In this document: in pieces, positions 47,000 to 56,700 of the stretch
Layout: the number at the start of each line of letters is the position of its first letter
Position numbering within the stretch: the stretch's first letter is position 1
Assembly: GCA_028281865.1 (NCBI GenBank)
Contig: JANQJB010000121.1
Location: 1 to 64,000 of the forward strand
Length of the DNA: 64,000 bases
Direction of reading: 5' to 3'
Source of the DNA: Marinagarivorans sp.
GTDB taxonomy: Bacteria > Pseudomonadota > Gammaproteobacteria > Pseudomonadales > Cellvibrionaceae
The notes under the pieces: generated by a model
Seen by the model: the letters and a program-made list of their open reading frames with translations, nothing else
The model's database searches: none
Told to the model about the DNA's origin: nothing
Made by a program: the position numbers and the translations under genes

Positions 47000-48040
47000 A
47001 TGAGAAGATCAAAGCTTTTTGTTAAATTAGTTATTTTATGGGGTTTGCTTTTTTATTTATGCAGTTGTAATCATATTCAAAAACTCGACAACGATTTTGA
47101 AAAATCCCTTATCGTCCAACTAGGTAAAGAACAACCCAGTAGGGAATATATCGCTTTAGAAAATGATAAATTAAAAATTAAAATCAACATTTACGGAGCG
47201 GAATTAAGCAGCCTTTACCACAAAAAAACAAAAACTGAGCTCCTTTGGCAAGGCACTCCGCCCTATTGGAGTCGTCAAGCAACCATTATGTTTCCGGTAG
47301 CAATTAAATTAAAAGACTTCCGCTACACATATAAAAACAAACAATACCTTATACCAAGCCATGGTATTGCTCCATATCGCAATTTTAAGGTACTGCCGCA
47401 AAAGAACAAAAATACCGTTTCGTTAGAACTTAGCTCAGATGCTTTAACATTAAACTCCTACCCATTTGATTTTCGTTTCATCGTGACTTATACACTTGAG
47501 GACCTTGAACTACTTCACACATTTAAAGTAGTGAATCGCGACAATAAAACAATGTTTTATACGATAGGTGGACACCCCGCGTTTAATACCCCACTTACCA
47601 ATAAACTAACGCGTCGGGACTATCAATTTTGGTTTGCCAAACCGATCACGAGCGATCGCTTACTCGTCACAAAGAACCTAAGGCAAAATCAAAGTTTGCC
47701 GTTTTTACAAGACGAAAACACATTAAATTTTGCCGACACTCGCATCCCTTATGCTGGCATGCTAGTCAAAAATATTCCAGTGGAGGAAATTGGTATTGGG
47801 CTAGCAGGTAAAGTTCCATTTATTAAAGTAAATCGCGGCAACTTTCCCAACGTTAATTTGTGGTCGAAACCTGACACACCTCTTGCAGCCATCGAACCGA
47901 TGGATAGCTATCACGACTATATTGACAGCCCCCCCGATATAGATAAAAAAACACATATGAATCGGTTAAAAGCGGGAAAAACGGCAGAGTACTTTTACAC
48001 GATTATTGTCGATGATTTAGATAGCAATCCGTATCAATAG
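47000..48040 (+). CDS. aldose 1-epimerase (mutarotase)-like lipoprotein
   Basis: 346 residues. A hydrophobic signal ends in a lipobox-like FYLCSC. The domain resembles the aldose 1-epimerase LacX branch (YGAELSSLYHKKTKTELLWQ, MFPVAIKL, IPSHGIAPYRNFKV, GGHPAFNTPL). The conserved His in SHG and in GGHPAF are kept. An exported mutarotase is unusual; it might interconvert sugar anomers released outside or in the periplasm. It is coupled to the sulfatase gene. Confidence 0.85.
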   Translation: MRRSKLFVKLVILWGLLFYLCSCNHIQKLDNDFEKSLIVQLGKEQPSREYIALENDKLKIKINIYGAELSSLYHKKTKTELLWQGTPPYWSRQATIMFPVAIKLKDFRYTYKNKQYLIPSHGIAPYRNFKVLPQKNKNTVSLELSSDALTLNSYPFDFRFIVTYTLEDLELLHTFKVVNRDNKTMFYTIGGHPAFNTPLTNKLTRRDYQFWFAKPITSDRLLVTKNLRQNQSLPFLQDENTLNFADTRIPYAGMLVKNIPVEEIGIGLAGKVPFIKVNRGNFPNVNLWSKPDTPLAAIEPMDSYHDYIDSPPDIDKKTHMNRLKAGKTAEYFYTIIVDDLDSNPYQ

Positions 48041-48164
48041 TGTAATTTTTCTCGTAGCTGAGCACTAATACCACTCGCCGTGACAGCGGGCAACCTGGAA
48101 GCAAAATTCTAGCAGCAATTGCTGTTGTAATATCAAGTAGTTTTTCAAGTTCGACATTACTCAT
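48006..48164 (-). CDS. possible small ORF or gene remnant
   Basis: A 52-codon ORF not otherwise explained: ATG at 48164 with AAGGA about six bases upstream, beginning MSNVELEKLLDITTAIAARI. Its 3' end overlaps the convergent mutarotase gene by 35 bases. The N-terminal helix-like start and abrupt end suggest a truncated gene. No family recognised. Confidence 0.3.
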
Positions 48165-48272
48165 ATATGTCCTTAATCGACAAAGTTTGCTACACCTATG
48201 CTAGAAAACAAATTTTCAAAAACACTTTTATTCAGCTGATGTTCTTTTAAAAACAATCACTAAATCTCGTAT

Positions 48273-48298
48273 AAAAAAAGCCCGACCTAAAGTCGGGC
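48273..48298 (-). terminator. rho-independent terminator of the urt operon
   Basis: Perfect 7-bp GC-rich stem (GCCCGAC at 48280-48286, GTCGGGC at 48292-48298, 5-nt loop); on the minus strand it is followed by seven T. It lies about 200 bases after urtE, beyond the formamidase relic, which suggests that the relic was once part of the operon. Confidence 0.88.
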
Positions 48299-48344
48299 GG
48301 AGCTTGCGCGATAGTAAAGGTTTCTGATTCTCAATAAGACCTAA

Positions 48345-48488
48345 ATAGTCCGTGGCTTGGTCATTATTGGCAATTTGACAACCGCTCCTCCGGTTATAGA
48401 ATCCGATGACACAATCGTCACCTGGGCTAACGGAAGCCGCCATTGGAATATCTGGATGCCAGCGATTATAAATATTTTCATAGGGCCA
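48345..48488 (-). pseudogene. formamidase (fmdA-like) gene relic
   Basis: Translating the minus strand from 48488 gives NIYNRWHPDIPMAASVSPGD followed by a segment ending QIANNDQATD. This matches, by memory of the family, the conserved N-terminal motif of FmdA-type formamidases (NRWHPDIP..A.V.PGDD, then GGQIKNDD). The beginning and almost 350 residues of the rest are missing, and an in-frame stop precedes it, so it is a relic. It lies 17 bases after urtE. In Methylophilus and others, formamidase genes sit with this type of transporter, which supports the call. Confidence 0.65.
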
Positions 48489-48505
48489 CTAATTTAAATC
48501 ATTTA

Positions 48506-49195
48506 CTATACTGAAAGATAAGACGCTATGGTTTTTTCATCAACACTGTCGCGAGTCTCTTCTCTAACAATCTCTCCTTTTTCTATTACTAGAATTCGGT
48601 CTGCCACATCCAAAGCAAAACTTAATACCTGTTCCGAAACAAAAATGGAGAGCCCATGACTATCGCGAATTTTTTTTAGCGTGTTGGCTATTTCTTTGAT
48701 GATCGATGGCTGAATTCCCTCAGTAGGCTCATCAAGCAACAGTACCTTTGGTTTACTCGCCAAGGCTCGAGCAATTGCCAGCTGCTGCTGTTGTCCGCCA
48801 GATAAATTACCTCCACGTCTTGATTTCATCTCCTCAAGAACTGGAAATAATTCGTAAATAGAAGCGGGAACTTTTTTATCATTTACGGTGGTGAGTCCAG
48901 TTTCAATATTTTCCTTAACGGTCATTGTTGAAAATATCATTCTTCCTTGCGGAACAAAGGCTAAACCCTCACGCACACGCTCATGACTTTTCATTCGCGA
49001 GACATCAACCGGTCCCAACGCGACAGACCCAAGCCTACTTTCAACCATACCCATTAACGATTTCATCAAGGTACTTTTTCCCATACCATTGCGACCTAGA
49101 ATTGCAACAATCTCATTCTCCTTGATATCAAAGTTCATTCCATGAATAACTTCACTCTGCCCATAGGAAACGCTGTAATCAGAAACTTGCAACAT
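48506..49195 (-). CDS. urtE: urea/short-amide ABC transporter ATPase UrtE
   Basis: 229 residues, one ABC ATPase of the LivF-like branch: Walker A GRNGMGKST, signature LSGGQQQQLAIARAL, Walker B VLLLDEPTEGIQ. Last complete gene of the urt operon, 10 bases after urtD, with GAGG before the ATG. Followed by a formamidase relic. Confidence 0.93.
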   Translation of the reverse strand: MLQVSDYSVSYGQSEVIHGMNFDIKENEIVAILGRNGMGKSTLMKSLMGMVESRLGSVALGPVDVSRMKSHERVREGLAFVPQGRMIFSTMTVKENIETGLTTVNDKKVPASIYELFPVLEEMKSRRGGNLSGGQQQQLAIARALASKPKVLLLDEPTEGIQPSIIKEIANTLKKIRDSHGLSIFVSEQVLSFALDVADRILVIEKGEIVREETRDSVDEKTIASYLSV

Positions 49196-49205
49196 ATGGC
49201 TGTCC

Positions 49206-49982
49206 TCAGTGCCCTAAATAAACTTCAATCACTTTTTCATCGTTTTTTACACGCTCCATCGAACCCTCGGACAACACTTTTCCCTGATGCATAACCGTTA
49301 CTCGATGCGCGATGTCCTCGACAAACTGCATATCGTGCTCTATTACGATCACCGCCCTACCCTTGGTTATCCGATTTAACAACTCTGCGGTTTTTTTCCT
49401 CTCTGCAACGGACATCCCGGCGACCGGCTCGTCGAGCATTAAAAGTTCGGGTTTTTGAATAAGCAACATACCAATTTCAAGCCACTGCTTTTGCCCGTGG
49501 CTCAATAAACCAGCAACACTATCCAGCTGATCATCCAAAAAAATGGTTTCTGCTGTTTCTCGAACAGCTGCATCGACCTCGTCGTCACGTTTAAAAAATA
49601 ATGCACCAAAAACATTGCGACCTCGCGGAAAGGAAATCTCAAGATTTTCGTATACGGTTAAATCTTCGTAAATCGAGGGATTTTGGAATTTACGCCCTAT
49701 GCCGCCATGAACGATTTGGTGTTCTTTTTGTTTGGTGATTTCTTTTCCGCGAAACTTAATTGAACCCTCCGTCGAGCGTGTTTTCCCGCAAATAAGATCT
49801 AGTACCGTTGTTTTTCCTGCGCCGTTTGGCCCAATTATTACGCGGATCTCTTCCTCTTCGACGTAAAACGACAAATCGTTTACAGCTTTAAAACCATCGA
49901 AGGAAACCGTTAACCCCTCAACCGATAAAACAAAATCTCTCGCATCACTTTTTCGAGCTTGCTGGTTTTCTTGCGCTTGCAT
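49206..49982 (-). CDS. urtD: urea/short-amide ABC transporter ATPase UrtD
   Basis: 258 residues, ABC ATPase of the LivG-like branch: Walker A GPNGAGKTT, signature LSHGQKQWLEIGMLL (the SHGQ form is typical of UrtD), Walker B LLMLDEPVAGMS. Starts 2 bases after urtC. Confidence 0.94.
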   Translation of the reverse strand: MQAQENQQARKSDARDFVLSVEGLTVSFDGFKAVNDLSFYVEEEEIRVIIGPNGAGKTTVLDLICGKTRSTEGSIKFRGKEITKQKEHQIVHGGIGRKFQNPSIYEDLTVYENLEISFPRGRNVFGALFFKRDDEVDAAVRETAETIFLDDQLDSVAGLLSHGQKQWLEIGMLLIQKPELLMLDEPVAGMSVAERKKTAELLNRITKGRAVIVIEHDMQFVEDIAHRVTVMHQGKVLSEGSMERVKNDEKVIEVYLGH

Positions 49983-49984
49983 CG

Positions 49985-51124
49985 TTATACCCTCGCCTGT
50001 TCAGCCGAAACTTTTAGATTTTGCTTTGACTTGAGTTGCTTCCATCTGTTTAAGATAAAAGGCTCAACATAAGAACTATAAAGACCCGCTAAACCTCTTG
50101 GAAATGACATTGTTACACCAATGAATAATGCACCCATTGCAAACAGCCAGAGTTCGGGAAACGATTCAGAAAAAGTAGTTTTCGCCCAGTTTACTACTAG
50201 AGTCCCATATATTGCGCCGTATATTGAAAAACGGCCACCAACAGCGCAGAAAATAACCATTTCAATCGATGGCACAATACCGACAAAAGACGGTGACATA
50301 AAACCTACTTGCAACGTGAACATCGCTCCGCCGATAGCGGCAAAAGCTGCACCAACACAAAAAACAAAAATCTTAAAATTTGCTACGTCGTAACCGGAAA
50401 AGCGAACGCGGTCTTCACTGTCACGCATAGCAACTAACAATCGACCCAATTTACTCTTCGTAATAAGCTTCGCAAGAACCAAACATACAAGCAATAAAAA
50501 ACAACACAGGTAATACAATATATATTTGGCACTATCCGTGCGAATATCCCAACCCAATAAAGTGCGCAAATCAGTAATGCCGTTAACACCACCGGTATAA
50601 CCCTGTTGACCAATAATCAATATCGTTAATATAGAGGCTATCGCCTGCGTGATAATGGCAAAATAAACACCTCCGACTCGACGTTTAAACATTGCCACGC
50701 CAATAATGTAAGCGAACAATGTCGGAACTATAATAATTGCAAGAAGAGCAAACGGTAAACTGTAAAACGGTTCCCAAAACCAGGGTAATTCGGTGATCTG
50801 ATTCCAGTCCATAAAATCGGGTATTCCCGGAGTACTTTGGATTTTTGTACTCTCTGGGTCAGATGCCTCTAATTTTAAAAACATCGCCATCGCGTAGCCA
50901 CCGAGACCAAAGAATACTCCCTGGCCAAGGCTCAAAATACCGCCATACCCCCAACACAGGACGAGGCCCAGGGCGACAAAGGCGTACGTTAAGTATTTTC
51001 CCACTAGGTTCAGTCGAAAAATATCAAGAAAAAGTGGAAGAATCGCGAATAGCAATGCGGCTAAAATCCCGATATAAACTAAATCGTGTCGAGAAAATGT
51101 CGCTCTAAAACTTACAAAACTCAT
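49985..51124 (-). CDS. urtC: urea/short-amide ABC transporter permease UrtC
   Basis: 379 residues, LivM-like permease with about ten membrane segments. Recognisable stretches are [27 protein letters not shown] and [19 protein letters not shown]. Follows urtB by 9 bases. Confidence 0.94.
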   Translation of the reverse strand: MSFVSFRATFSRHDLVYIGILAALLFAILPLFLDIFRLNLVGKYLTYAFVALGLVLCWGYGGILSLGQGVFFGLGGYAMAMFLKLEASDPESTKIQSTPGIPDFMDWNQITELPWFWEPFYSLPFALLAIIIVPTLFAYIIGVAMFKRRVGGVYFAIITQAIASILTILIIGQQGYTGGVNGITDLRTLLGWDIRTDSAKYILYYLCCFLLLVCLVLAKLITKSKLGRLLVAMRDSEDRVRFSGYDVANFKIFVFCVGAAFAAIGGAMFTLQVGFMSPSFVGIVPSIEMVIFCAVGGRFSIYGAIYGTLVVNWAKTTFSESFPELWLFAMGALFIGVTMSFPRGLAGLYSSYVEPFILNRWKQLKSKQNLKVSAEQARV

Positions 51125-51133
51125 CCTTACACC

Positions 51134-52060
51134 TCACCGACGAATTTTCAAAGCAAATAAGCCTTGGGGTCTTATCATAAGAATTCCAACAACGACTAAT
51201 AAGGTAAGTACTTTCGCCATCGAGCCACTTAAAAAGAATTCCATTGTGGACTGTGCCTGAGAAATCGTAAAAGCAGAAGCAATTGTACCGAGCAGGCTCG
51301 CTGCACCGCCAAATACAACCACCAAAAATGTGTCAACAATATACAGCTGACCAGAAGTAGGCCCAGTGCTACCGATCATCGTAAAAGCGCTGCCTGCAAT
51401 TCCAGCAATACCGCAGCCAATAGCAAAAGTGATCCGATCAACTTTTTGTGTATTGATACCAACTGCGCCCGCCATAGGCCGATTTTGCACAACGGCTCGA
51501 ACCTGGCCTCCAAAACGCGATTTAAACATTAAAAAATAAACACTAACGGCAATAACAAAAGTTAAAATCATTACAAAAACACCGTTAAACGGAATTTCCA
51601 CTAAATCGGTTAACGGTATAGATCCCATCATCCAATCCGGTAGAGTTACACCAACTTCACGCGCACCGAAAACTGAGCGATAAACTTGCTGCAGAATTAA
51701 GCTGAGTCCCCAGGTTGCCAGCAGGGTATCAAGCGGTCTGCGGTAAAGGTGCCTTACCATCCCCCATTCAACCAATGCACCAAGTGCCGCAGTAACTATA
51801 AAGGCGAGGATCATTGCGAGAAAGAAATAGATACTGAATAAACTCGGTAAATTATTTTCAAAAAAAGAGGATAGAAGATACGTTATATATGCACCCAAAA
51901 TCATAAACTCTCCATGTGCCATATTGATCACCCCCATTTGTCCAAAAATGATAGCTAAACCCAAAGCCATTAGAACAAATACGGAAAATAAAATAAGGCC
52001 AGCAAAACCCTGCATAGCAAAAATTGATACTAGCTCTGCCGATGTATAATCACTAAACAT
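51134..52060 (-). CDS. urtB: urea/short-amide ABC transporter permease UrtB
   Basis: About 308 residues from the ATG at 52060 (a TTG start 17 codons upstream is possible). LivH-like permease with GLAIIFGQMGVINMAHGEFMILGAY. It lacks the long N-terminal periplasmic extension found in many proteobacterial UrtB proteins, so it is the short form. Follows urtA by about 75 bases. Confidence 0.92.
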   Translation of the reverse strand: MFSDYTSAELVSIFAMQGFAGLILFSVFVLMALGLAIIFGQMGVINMAHGEFMILGAYITYLLSSFFENNLPSLFSIYFFLAMILAFIVTAALGALVEWGMVRHLYRRPLDTLLATWGLSLILQQVYRSVFGAREVGVTLPDWMMGSIPLTDLVEIPFNGVFVMILTFVIAVSVYFLMFKSRFGGQVRAVVQNRPMAGAVGINTQKVDRITFAIGCGIAGIAGSAFTMIGSTGPTSGQLYIVDTFLVVVFGGAASLLGTIASAFTISQAQSTMEFFLSGSMAKVLTLLVVVGILMIRPQGLFALKIRR

Positions 52061-52135
52061 AACCGGACCCCACCAAATAATAAACGACAACTCAGACTGC
52101 GGGCTCAGCAATAAGCCCGCTTTACACTCACCTTA

Positions 52136-53404
52136 TTATTGATAACCCTTTGGAAAAGGATCGGGTTCCATCAATTCTTTTGTTTCGTAAACCAATTCAT
52201 ACTGGCCGTTGCGCAACGCGCGCCCGATTCTTGTTTTGGACCATAAGTGATGATTAGGGTGAATCTTCACGTAACCCTCAGGGGCAGTATGCAGTTCGAT
52301 ACCAGGAGAAGCCGCACGCACTTTATCGATATCAAATGACCCTGCTTTTTCCACAGCGGCTTTCCACAACCATGGTCCTAAATAAGCAGCTTGAGTCACA
52401 TCTCCGATGACAATATCGTCTCCCCACATTTCTTTAAATGCTTTTACAAAACGTTTATTATTTTCATTAGGTAGCGATTGAAAATATTTCATTGCTGCAT
52501 AAGCACCTTCAATGTTCTCGCCACCGATACCCAATATTTCATCTTCCGTTACGGAAATCGTCAAAATAAGGGGCTTTTCTTTACGAGGGTCAATTCCCGC
52601 CGCTTTAAGCTGTTTATAAAATGCTACATTTGACCCGCCGACAACAATGGCATAAATCACATCAGGGCGGCGTAACTTTATTTTATTAATCACGGAATTA
52701 AACTGCGTGTGGCCCAAGGGATAATACTCTTCGCCCACAACTTTTAGGCCCAATTTTTCGATATGTTTGCGGGCAATTTTATTAGATGTCCGAGGCCAAA
52801 TATAATCCGAACCAAGTAGATAGAATTTTTTGGCGCCCTTTTCTTTTACAACCCAATCAATTCCGGCAAGAATTTGTTGAGTCGCTTCTTGCCCCGTATA
52901 AATCACATTGGGCGACTGCTCCAAGCCCTCGTAAAAAGTCGGGTAATAAAGCATGCCGTTGTACTGCTCAAATACCGGTAATACAGCCTTCCGCGATGCA
53001 GACGTCCAGCAACCAAAAACGGCTGCAACTTTATCGTTCACGAGTAACTTCTTCGATTTTTCTGCAAACGTCGGCCAATCGCTTGCGCCATCTTCTTGAA
53101 TATATTTAATTTTTCGACCTAGCACCCCTCCCATATCATTTATTTGTTTTATCGCCAGTTTTTCCGCCTGAACAGAGCCGGTTTCGCTAATTGCCATGGT
53201 TCCGGTGACGGAGTGCAGTATGCCTACTGTCACCTCCTTATCGGTAACGGCTAAACCTGTCGTGTTAACACTGGCGTTTACCATCGCGGCCGAAAGTAAA
53301 AACCAAAGCGATAGATAAAATGAAAGTATGAGCCTTCTATCAGACTGATCACAAGACGCTCCTGCAGTAAACAAACTTAATATACGTTTTAGGTTAATGG
53401 ACAT
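52136..53404 (-). CDS. urtA: urea/short-amide-binding protein UrtA
   Basis: About 422 residues from the ATG at 53404, preferred because GAGG is seven bases upstream. A hydrophobic signal segment lies about 30 residues in (LILSFYLSLWFLLSAAMVNA). The mature part is a type I periplasmic binding protein of the Urt/Fmd kind: VTVGILHSVTGTMAISE, LLVNDKVAAVFGCWTSASRKAVLPVFE, YYPTFYEGLEQSPNVIYTG and EEYYPLGHTQFNSVI. The ligand could be urea or a short-chain amide. First gene of the operon, divergent from the sensor kinase. Confidence 0.94.
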   Translation of the reverse strand: MSINLKRILSLFTAGASCDQSDRRLILSFYLSLWFLLSAAMVNASVNTTGLAVTDKEVTVGILHSVTGTMAISETGSVQAEKLAIKQINDMGGVLGRKIKYIQEDGASDWPTFAEKSKKLLVNDKVAAVFGCWTSASRKAVLPVFEQYNGMLYYPTFYEGLEQSPNVIYTGQEATQQILAGIDWVVKEKGAKKFYLLGSDYIWPRTSNKIARKHIEKLGLKVVGEEYYPLGHTQFNSVINKIKLRRPDVIYAIVVGGSNVAFYKQLKAAGIDPRKEKPLILTISVTEDEILGIGGENIEGAYAAMKYFQSLPNENNKRFVKAFKEMWGDDIVIGDVTQAAYLGPWLWKAAVEKAGSFDIDKVRAASPGIELHTAPEGYVKIHPNHHLWSKTRIGRALRNGQYELVYETKELMEPDPFPKGYQ

Positions 53405-53473
53405 AGGGACACCTCGACTAAGAAAAAATAAATAACAACAACCAATGAGACCCATAGTGCGCGCATATCCGTG

Positions 53474-53502
53474 TTAGTAAAATTCGTTAAACACACTAGC
53501 AA
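53474..53502 (-). promoter_or_regulatory. candidate sigma70-type promoter of urtA
   Basis: On the minus strand a -35-like TTGCTA (complement of 53497-53502) and a -10-like TACTAA (complement of 53474-53479) stand 17 bases apart, about 70 bases before the urtA ATG. The match to consensus is moderate. It lies just downstream of the 16-bp palindrome. Confidence 0.45.
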
Positions 53503-53504
53503 AC

Positions 53505-53520
53505 TACGTCATTTGACGTA
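53505..53520. promoter_or_regulatory. palindromic operator candidate between urtA and the sensor kinase
   Basis: TACGTCA-TT-TGACGTA is a perfect 7-2-7 inverted repeat that ends two bases before the -35-like element of urtA. Position and symmetry fit a dimeric activator, most simply the LuxR-type response regulator encoded at 57088. No experimental support. Confidence 0.6.
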
Positions 53521-53609
53521 TGGGTATTGAGTAGGCATCCACTTATGATGTGATGGGGAAAAAGCGCAGAAATTTCTGCTTCCATATTAAGACTGGCGGG
53601 TATTCATAC

Positions 53610-53624
53610 TGGCCCATTTATTGC
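53610..53624 (+). promoter_or_regulatory. sigma54-like promoter motif before the sensor kinase gene
   Basis: TGGC (53610-53613), seven bases, then TTGC (53621-53624) has the spacing of -24/-12 elements and points toward the kinase gene, whose ATG is about 100 bases away. Only the core GG/GC elements match; no enhancer-binding-protein site is recognised. A nitrogen-related sigma54 promoter would fit the context. Confidence 0.4.
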
Positions 53625-53728
53625 GCTAACTTCTAAACAACCTTTGGTTTTTATCAACTACTACCGCTCGTCAGCGATCGTGAAAGCGTCAAACGATGAC
53701 TTGGGTATAAGAGTTTTCACTTTCAGAT

Positions 53729-56700
53729 ATGACAGTAAAACAAGAAATTTTTCGCGTTCGACGTAATTACAACAAATGGGTTAACAACCAAACGCTCGAA
53801 GATTACGCTCTGCGATTTACTGCGAAAGCCTCACGCAAATGGTCTTTGGGTCGTGTTGCGCTTACTGCACTTGGGTCGATATCGTTCTTGGCGCTAGAAG
53901 CAATTGGAGGCGCCATAACACTCGTTTACGGTTTTCCAAACACGCTGTATGCTGTTATCGCCGTAAGTCTTATTATCTTCCTATGCGCTATACCCATTTG
54001 TTATTACGCAGCGCAATACGGCGTTGATATCGATTTGCTCACTCGTGGTGCGGGCTTTGGCTATATTGGTTCAACCACAACCTCGCTGATATACGCCTCG
54101 TTCACGTTTATTTTCTTTGCGTTGGAAGCAGCAATAATGGCGAAAGCCTTAGAGCTCGTATTTTCCATACCGCTAGAATTGGGTTACATCTTAAGTTCGG
54201 TCGTTGTAATTCCTTTAGTTTTTTACGGTATTACTTTTATTAGCCGGTTTCAAATGTGGACACAACCGTTTTGGTTGTTTCTGCAAATTCTTCCATTCAT
54301 CTTTATCATTTATTTAGAAGCTAAAACAATTAGTAATTGGACTACATATTCCCCAAAACAACTTGAAAACGGTGCCAATTTCAACGTGCTTTTATTTGGT
54401 GGCGCAACAGCCGTATTATTTTCCTTGATCGGTCAAATTGGAGAACAAGTAGATTTCTTGCGTTTTCTTCCACCTAGAAACAAAACAAATAATAAATCAT
54501 GGTGGGCAGCTCTACTTGGCGCCGGTCCCGGCTGGATCATCCTAGGCGCTCTAAAGATATTAATCGGATCATTCTTAGCATTCTTGGCACTACAACATGG
54601 AATCGTCGAAGAAGATGCCGATGATCCAGCAAAAATGTATCAAATTGCTTTTTCCTATCTCTCCAACAACGAATATATTGTTTTGTCGTTGGTTGGGATA
54701 TTCGTTGTTTTATCGCAGCTCAAGATCAATGTGACAAACGCGTACGCAGGCTCCATCGCTTGGTCTAATTTTTTTTCGCGCCTTACCCGCAGCCACCCCG
54801 GTAGAGTTGTATGGCTAGTATTTAACGTCGCTATTGCTCTATTGCTTATGGAACTTGGCGTGTATCAGGCATTCGAAAATACGCTAACGATCTACGCGCT
54901 TGTTGCCGTCGCGTGGGTCGGATCCCTTGTCGCAGACCTCGTTATCAATAAACCTCTTGGGCTTAGCCCGCCATACATAGAATTTAAGCGCGCTTACCTG
55001 CACGACATTAACCCGGTTGGTGTCGGTTCCATGCTAATCGCAACAATTATGGGAGTAATGGCTTATATTGGTGCGTTGGGCGAAACATGCAAGGCACTTG
55101 CACACTTTCTAACACTTGGAACGCCTTTTATTACGGTTCCCGCAATCGCGCTACTAACTCGCAGTCGATACTATCTTGCGCGCGAAAAAGACAAATTTGT
55201 AGAAACACAAAACGAGATTGCCTGTTGCATATGCGAAAACCATTATGAAAGCGAAGATATGGCATACTGTCCCGCCTACGGTGGCCCGATATGTTCACTT
55301 TGTTGTTCGTTAGACGCGCGATGTCAGGACCAGTGTAAAGACCAAACCAGCCCTACAGAAAATTTTATAGAACTTCTGCGTCGCACCCTACCCAAAGCTG
55401 CAAGCCCCTATATCAATTCACAACTGATAAAATTTTCTTTTCTATTAATTGCCGTCGCATCGATCTGCGGCGCACTTTTATCTGTCGTCTATTCACATAC
55501 GGTTACTGGCGCAGAAAGTCACAACGAACTATTATCGGACACGCTTTGGAAAGTATTTTTTATTTTGATGATCGTTTCAGGCGTTATATGCTGGCTTTTT
55601 ATCCTCGCTCATGAGAGCCGGATTGTCGCTCAAGAAGAATCTCAAACTCAAACACTTCGACTTGTAAAAGAAATCGAGGCGCATGAGATAACCGATCGGA
55701 AACTTCAAGACGCAAAAGAAACCGCAGAGGCTGCAAATAACGCAAAAAGCCGTTACCTCACGGGAATAAGCCATGAATTGAGAACTCCACTCAACACCAT
55801 TCTTGGCTATGCGCAATTATTAGAGAAAGATCCCGAAATTAATCGCAGAGTTCAGCACCAAGTTGTCGTCATTCGACGCAGCGGTGAACACCTCGCCGAC
55901 TTAATCGAAGGCTTGCTTGATATATCTAAAATAGAAGCTGGTCGCCTGGACATTTATCGCGACCGCATCCGCTTCAAAGCTCTACTAGAACAGCTGGTGG
56001 ACATGTTTCGACCACAAGCAGAAGCAAAGAACTTAGCATTTGAACTTAAAATCCAGAGCATACTACCGGAGTTTGTGCAAGGAGATGAGAAGCGGGTTCG
56101 GCAAATATTAATTAACCTATTATCGAATGCCATCAATTACACCAGGACAGGCAAGGTGATATTTACAGTAAGGTATCGTAACCACGTTGCTGAATTTAAA
56201 GTTATTGATACGGGTGTTGGAATTTCCGAGGCTGATATCGAACGTATTTTTAGGCCTTTCGAGCGTGTGCGCACTCCTGGTGTTCCAAGTATCGGAGGTA
56301 CCGGGTTAGGCTTAACTATATCTCGGCTACTTTGCGATATTATGGGGGGAGATTTATCAGTTCAAAGGAATAACTATGGCGGTGCAACATTTATGGTATC
56401 CCTAATGCTCGCTAGGTTACCTGGAGAGGAAAGTGAATACGCCGTCATTAAAAGAATTTGTGGCTATAAAGGAACAAGAAAAACAATACTTGTAGTAGAT
56501 GACGATGCAACACATCGAGGCCTGTTGAGTGATCTACTATCTCCCCTCGGTTTTACCGTGCTGGAAGCCCAGGACGCAGCGAGTTGCGAGGCTATGCTTG
56601 AACACTGCGTACCAGATATTTATTTTCTCGATTGCCTTATGCCTGGTAAAGACGGTTTAAAGCTCGCTGATGACCTAAGAATTCAAGGTATCCGCGCGCC

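Noticed and set aside
48228-48443. A 71-residue minus-strand ORF as an intact small gene
   Set aside because: Its first part continues upstream in frame into formamidase-like sequence and its end runs through the terminator, so it is a relic, not a gene.
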